A stretch of 64,000 bases of DNA from positions 1-64,000 of the forward strand of contig JABFQW010000036.1 of the NCBI GenBank assembly GCA_013141455.1, in the 5' to 3' direction. Made by a program: the position numbers and the translations under genes. Of the stretch, positions 59,814 to 64,000 are shown piece by piece. Numbering within the stretch: position 1 is the stretch's first letter; each line of letters starts with the position of its first letter. The DNA is from Bacteroidales bacterium (GTDB lineage: Bacteria > Bacteroidota > Bacteroidia > Bacteroidales > F082). The notes beneath the pieces were generated by a model, which was given only the letters and a program-made list of their open reading frames with translations, made no database searches and had not been told where the DNA came from.

Positions 59814-62800
59814 ATGAAGAAACATTTACTACAAACTCAAGTAAATAGGTGGATGAAAAGCATGTTATTGCTTTTTCTGGCCTTTATTGGTACTGCTGTA
59901 TTCGGGCAGGGTCGCAATATCAGCGGGACCGTTTACGATCAGTTGACAAACGAATCATTGCCAGGAGCCTCAGTACTGATAAAGGGTACAACAAAAGGTA
60001 CTTCAACTGATATCAACGGCCAATTCAACCTGATGGTCAACGCAGGTGAAAACACGCTGGTTATTAGTTTTATCGGTTATGAAACTACTGAGGTAGCCTT
60101 AGGCAGCCAAAATGTTGTGAGTATCATGCTTACTCCCGAAAAAACATCATTACAGGAAGTAGTCGTTGTAGGGTATGGAACAATTAAAGTGAAAGATCTG
60201 ACTTCCTCCATTACAACCATTAAATCGGAGGAACTGAGCAAAACGCCATCTTCAATGCCAATGCAGGCTTTGCAGGGAAAAGTTGCCGGTTTACAGATAG
60301 TGACAAACGGTGGCCCCGGAAACTCACCAACTGTTAGGGTTCGTGGTATTGGTTCATTCCCCGGACATGATAACGAAGCACCCTTATATGTTGTTGATGG
60401 AATGTTTTTTGATAATATCGATTTTCTGAATCCTTCAGAAATTGCTTCTATCTCTATATTGAAAGATGCTTCAGCAGCAGCCATCTATGGCGTAAGAGCA
60501 GCCAACGGTGTTGTATTAATCGAAACCAAATCGGGATCATACAATCAAAAACCGGAGTTTACCTATAGTGGTTATGCAGGTTATCAGGTTGCACAGGATG
60601 TTGTGAAAATGGCCAATGCCGAGCAGTTTACAGCTATGGCCATGGAATCGGGTTCAGCGGCAGATAAATCTTTTATCGAGGAAGCGATGCAACGCTATGG
60701 CAGAAGTCGCGTTAATCCATTTATACCGGATGTAAATACCGATTGGTACAATGAAATACTTCGTCCGGCAAAGATCAGCAATCACAGTCTTGATTTTTCG
60801 GGTGGTAACGAAATTGCAAAATATTCAATCGGCACAAACTACTTCTTTCAGGAAGGTCTCCTGAATATGAAAAATGAATACGAAAGAATGAACCTCCACT
60901 CAAAAATTGATTTGAAAGCTACTGATTGGCTCACTATCGGATGCAACATTGTTTATAGTAATGCTACCAAGTATAATGATCAGGCAGGTGCATGGAATCA
61001 GGCTTATTTTGCGGTTCCGATTATGCCGGTGCATGATGAGTTTAATACCAACGCATCACCTACCAATTATGCCAGCGCCCGGAGTTTAGGTTATAGAGAT
61101 GGCCAAAACCCTTTCCCGGCAATGGATTTTAATATCGATGGTATGAAAATCAAGAAGATAATCGCCAACTTCTATATGGAGTTCGATCTGGTTCCCAAAA
61201 CATTGACTTTCAAAACAACGTACAACAATTATTTTATGGCCATTGATCAAAGGGTTGTCAATCTTCCCTGGTATATTGATGACGGTTTTCAGAATGTAGA
61301 TGCGACGCTGACACGCACTATCTCTAAGGATGACAACAAAATATGGGATAACATCCTTACATTTACCGAGAGTTTTGGTGCCCACAATCTGACGATTATG
61401 GCAGGTACTTCATTTAAGGATGAGAGTTTTCAGAAACTCACTGCACAAGGTAAAGATTTCCCGACCAATATGGAGCAATCATGGTATATCAGCCAATCAG
61501 CAAATATTCCTTCTGAACAAGTTTCGGATGATGGAATCCGTATGTACGGAATGTCTTATTTCAGCAGATTAGCATATAATTTTAAGGATAAATACCTGTT
61601 ATATGCTACAGTACGTGCTGATGGAAGTAATAAATATCAGCAAACCTGGGGCTATTTCCCAACGATAGGTGTCGGCTGGATTTTGTCTGAAGAAAACTTC
61701 CTGAAAGGCAACGTAAATATCCCTTTCCTTAAACTTCGTGCAAGTTGGGGTCAGCTTGGAAACGATCATATTCAGGCCAGCGATGGAGCATATACAACAA
61801 GTATTGCCAATACCACACTTGGTGGAATTCAATATGCAGGTACTGTCGTATCAAATTCCTTTTCTTATCTCAAATGGGAATTGGTTGAAGAAACAAATAT
61901 TGGTATAACAGCCAAATTATTGAATGATAAATTGTCAGCCGATCTGGATTATTATATTCGTGATACCAAGAAAGCAGCCATACCGGTAATCATTCCGGCT
62001 GTTGGCACCAGTGTTATGAGACCTGTTGGGACAATCAGGAATTCAGGAATCGAACTTTCATTGGGTTGGTCGGATAGAATCAACGATAAACTATCTTATA
62101 GCGTTGGGGCCAATGTTTCAACACTGAAAAATGAAGTACGTGATTTGTATGGCCAATCATATCTTGATGGTGGCACAGCCGAATTTCGTCAACGTACTTA
62201 TGTTGGAGAGCCTTTGATGGCATTCTATGGTAGAGAAGTTGCCGGCATTTATCAAAACCAGGCTGAAATTGATGCTGATCCTGTTGCAATTACCAATGGC
62301 CTTGTCCCAGGTGATTTCAAGTATAAAGATCAGAATGGCGATGATGTTATTGATGATGACGACCGTGTGATCCTGGGGTCTTACTTCCCGAATTTGATCT
62401 ATGGTGGTAATTTTAGTATCAATTATTCTGATTTTGACCTCTCATGCAGTGTGTATGGCCAGTCGGGCAATAAAATTCTGAACCGTAAACGCGGTGAACT
62501 CATCTGGACAGCGGATGGAAACTTAGATGCCGATCTGGCAACGAACCGTTGGCATGGTGAAGGAACTTCCAATATTTATCCTTCATCTGCAGGGTTACGG
62601 AAAGGTTGGAACCAAAAAATGAGCGATTATTTTGTTGAAGACGGTTCATTCTTCCGAATCCAGAATGTTCAGGTCGGTTATACGATTAGAGACAGTAAAT
62701 GGCTTGGTGGACAATTCCCCGAGACAAGAATTTCATTTACCGCTGAACGCCCGCTAACCTTGTTTTCTTACAATGGTTTTACGCCTGAAGTTGCCAATGG

Positions 62801-62864
62801 TGTGGATACTCAAACCTATCCTATACCTGCAATTTATACAATTGGCCTGAATGTTAAATTCTAA
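59814..62864 (+). CDS. SusC/RagA TonB-linked outer-membrane transporter (second locus)
   Basis: The 1016-residue protein has a signal peptide (ending TAVFGQG, about residue 33), a carboxypeptidase-regulatory-like domain (ISGTVYDQLTNESLPGASVLIKGTTKGTSTDING), a SusC plug (LQEVVVVGYGTIKVKDLTSSI, VRGIGSFPGHDNEAPLYVVDGMF, ASAAAIYGVRAANGVVLIETKSG) and a barrel ending ...YTIGLNVKF. It imports an unknown glycan. It is followed 19 nt later by a susD gene. The shared operator upstream suggests an alpha-glucan or a co-regulated sugar. Confidence 0.95.
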   Translation: MKKHLLQTQVNRWMKSMLLLFLAFIGTAVFGQGRNISGTVYDQLTNESLPGASVLIKGTTKGTSTDINGQFNLMVNAGENTLVISFIGYETTEVALGSQNVVSIMLTPEKTSLQEVVVVGYGTIKVKDLTSSITTIKSEELSKTPSSMPMQALQGKVAGLQIVTNGGPGNSPTVRVRGIGSFPGHDNEAPLYVVDGMFFDNIDFLNPSEIASISILKDASAAAIYGVRAANGVVLIETKSGSYNQKPEFTYSGYAGYQVAQDVVKMANAEQFTAMAMESGSAADKSFIEEAMQRYGRSRVNPFIPDVNTDWYNEILRPAKISNHSLDFSGGNEIAKYSIGTNYFFQEGLLNMKNEYERMNLHSKIDLKATDWLTIGCNIVYSNATKYNDQAGAWNQAYFAVPIMPVHDEFNTNASPTNYASARSLGYRDGQNPFPAMDFNIDGMKIKKIIANFYMEFDLVPKTLTFKTTYNNYFMAIDQRVVNLPWYIDDGFQNVDATLTRTISKDDNKIWDNILTFTESFGAHNLTIMAGTSFKDESFQKLTAQGKDFPTNMEQSWYISQSANIPSEQVSDDGIRMYGMSYFSRLAYNFKDKYLLYATVRADGSNKYQQTWGYFPTIGVGWILSEENFLKGNVNIPFLKLRASWGQLGNDHIQASDGAYTTSIANTTLGGIQYAGTVVSNSFSYLKWELVEETNIGITAKLLNDKLSADLDYYIRDTKKAAIPVIIPAVGTSVMRPVGTIRNSGIELSLGWSDRINDKLSYSVGANVSTLKNEVRDLYGQSYLDGGTAEFRQRTYVGEPLMAFYGREVAGIYQNQAEIDADPVAITNGLVPGDFKYKDQNGDDVIDDDDRVILGSYFPNLIYGGNFSINYSDFDLSCSVYGQSGNKILNRKRGELIWTADGNLDADLATNRWHGEGTSNIYPSSAGLRKGWNQKMSDYFVEDGSFFRIQNVQVGYTIRDSKWLGGQFPETRISFTAERPLTLFSYNGFTPEVANGVDTQTYPIPAIYTIGLNVKF

Positions 62865-62883
62865 TCCTCAAAACTTTTTAAAA

Positions 62884-64000
62884 ATGAAACGAAATAAATA
62901 CTTCATAATAATAACTCTTTCGGTGGGTGTGCTTTTTTTGTCAAACGGTTGTAAGAAATACCTTGACGATCCTAAAGAAAACCTTGCATACACTGATGAG
63001 ACTGATTATACAATCAGTAGCAATATGATAAAACCTATTTTGGGTACATACTCAGAATTTAATAATACCGAATGGGAGGATTTTCCGTTGATAGCCGTGC
63101 GCGGCGATGATGTAAATGCCGGTGGGCTTGGCGATCAGCAGGATTTTGCTGAAACTGACAGATACAACTATAACAAGGATTTTTGGATGTATAATTCCTT
63201 ATGGCAAAATTACTATACGAATATGTTCTCTGCCAATTCGGCCATAGAACAAATTGTACTGTACAAGGAAAATGGTGCAAATCAAACCTTGGCCGACCAA
63301 TATATTGCCGAAGCAAATGTGTTGAAATCATGGTGGTTGTTCAACCTGAGCCGTGTTTGGGGCAGCATTTTAATCCCGGCAGATGCAACTCCTTCATCAT
63401 TGTATGTAACGCCCTTATCATCAAAAGAAGAGGTTATGCAATATATTTCTGATCTGATGGATGAGGCCATTCCTAATCTCGTAGCCGTTAGACCAAACGA
63501 ACGTGCCGATATACCTGGCGGTGTAACAAAATACACGGCATTGGCCATGAAAGCTCTGGCAAATCTTGAGTTGAAAAACTATCAGGCTGTTGCTGAAGCG
63601 ACTGGTGAAATCATCAATTCAGGAAAATATTCACTTGAGGTCGATTATTATAATTTATTTAAAATCCCGGGTAAACTGAGCAATGAAAATTTATGGGAAA
63701 TGCAATATTCTGACCTTGGACAGGGTTCGGGTGATAACTTTTCATATTTGTTTGCATTTTTCGGCCCATCTGATTGGAATCCCGCTGTCGCCGGTTCTGG
63801 ACCTGGTTGGGGTTTCTGGGAACCAAGTTTGAAGTATATCAAATTCATGCTCGACAGGGGTGAATCCATACGTCTCGAAACAAGTGTAATCTTCACCAAT
63901 CGGGGAATCACAGAATTGAAATCGGACCCTAATTATACTAATTTGCCTACATGGATTTCGAATACAACCAGATCTGGAGATGAGTTTAAAGATTATGCAC
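62884..64000 (+). CDS. SusD/RagB family lipoprotein (partial, cut by window end)
   Basis: This gene is not in the ORF track because its stop lies beyond the window. ATG 62884 opens MKRNKYFIIITLSVGVLFLSNGCKKYLDD, a lipoprotein signal with Cys at residue 23. The frame is open through the last base (372 codons). SusD features include ANSAIEQIVLYKE, QYIAEANVLKSWWLFNLSRVWG (about residues 140-160, the RALYYF-type helix) and YTALAMKALANLELKNYQ. It is the partner of the SusC encoded 19 nt upstream. Confidence 0.93.
   Translation, partial: MKRNKYFIIITLSVGVLFLSNGCKKYLDDPKENLAYTDETDYTISSNMIKPILGTYSEFNNTEWEDFPLIAVRGDDVNAGGLGDQQDFAETDRYNYNKDFWMYNSLWQNYYTNMFSANSAIEQIVLYKENGANQTLADQYIAEANVLKSWWLFNLSRVWGSILIPADATPSSLYVTPLSSKEEVMQYISDLMDEAIPNLVAVRPNERADIPGGVTKYTALAMKALANLELKNYQAVAEATGEIINSGKYSLEVDYYNLFKIPGKLSNENLWEMQYSDLGQGSGDNFSYLFAFFGPSDWNPAVAGSGPGWGFWEPSLKYIKFMLDRGESIRLETSVIFTNRGITELKSDPNYTNLPTWISNTTRSGDEFKDYA

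Noticed and set aside
1-64000. CRISPR array, tRNA, rRNA or intact insertion sequence
   Set aside because: I found no regularly spaced identical repeats, no tRNA-like T-loop or acceptor pairing and no transposase or integrase. The only periodic short repeats are the TTAAC sites and small palindromes described above.

Overview
The window looks like a chromosomal segment from a member of the Bacteroidetes (Bacteroidota), probably a free-living or anaerobic polysaccharide degrader; I cannot place it to genus. The evidence is: two SusC/SusD outer-membrane pairs, a SusE/SusF pair, a secreted amylase with a type IX secretion (T9SS) C-terminal domain, an HU/CCDC81-SPOR protein, a Y_Y_Y sensor-regulator, lipopolysaccharide genes (lptB, an LptF/LptG permease, kdsB), and many genes preceded by the Bacteroidetes -7 box TAnnTTTG. 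I saw no tRNA, rRNA, CRISPR array or intact transposase.

Layout. 1-9.2 kb: a partial gene end, a DUF1848 protein, lptB, pssA, queA, an M48 lipoprotein peptidase, a two-component system (kinase and OmpR-type regulator) divergent from a small secreted Cys/Lys-rich protein, OsmC, a thioesterase and a small lipoprotein. 9.3-15.3 kb: T9SS amylase, a metallo-beta-lactamase/beta-CASP RNase-like protein and a DUF4143 ATPase. 15.9-27.3 kb: a starch utilisation locus in the order susC-susD-susE-susF on the minus strand, divergent from a GH13 lipoprotein and a LacI-type regulator. 27.3-37.0 kb: housekeeping genes (an alkyltransferase-like protein, trmB, HU-SPOR, kdsB, a deoxynucleoside kinase, a GH3-like protein, an LptF/G permease, tgt, a glycosyltransferase and an ECF sigma factor). 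37.1-52.7 kb: a surface glycan region (DegT aminotransferase, hexapeptide acyltransferase, galE, rfbB, four large membrane proteins or glycosyltransferases, an MBOAT acyltransferase), interrupted by a dead GxxExxY gene between inverted repeats. 53.0-64.0 kb: an Oar-like TonB-dependent receptor, a membrane-anchored Y_Y_Y/HTH regulator and a second SusC/SusD pair cut by the window end.

How it works together. The starch locus has three cooperating parts: two amylases with different export routes (lipoprotein and T9SS), binding and uptake by SusCDEF, and a LacI regulator. A 19-bp motif (GCAATCGNTTGAAAWATTT) lies upstream of the first susC, of lacI itself and of the second susC, always in the same orientation relative to the downstream gene. 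This suggests one regulator ties the two SusCD loci together. A second regulatory circuit is visible at 7.5-7.65 kb, where TTAAC repeats at about 11-bp spacing fill the region between the two-component system and the small Cys-rich protein.

The non-coding DNA is unusually informative. It holds a MITE-like element with 12-bp terminal inverted repeats and 12-bp flanking direct repeats (32.8 kb), a repeat-bounded GxxExxY pseudogene (40.0-40.5 kb), a bipartite 42-bp repeat upstream of two carbohydrate-related genes, and a dispersed inverted-repeat family. Several ORF-track starts fall in or next to -7 promoter boxes and have been moved downstream.
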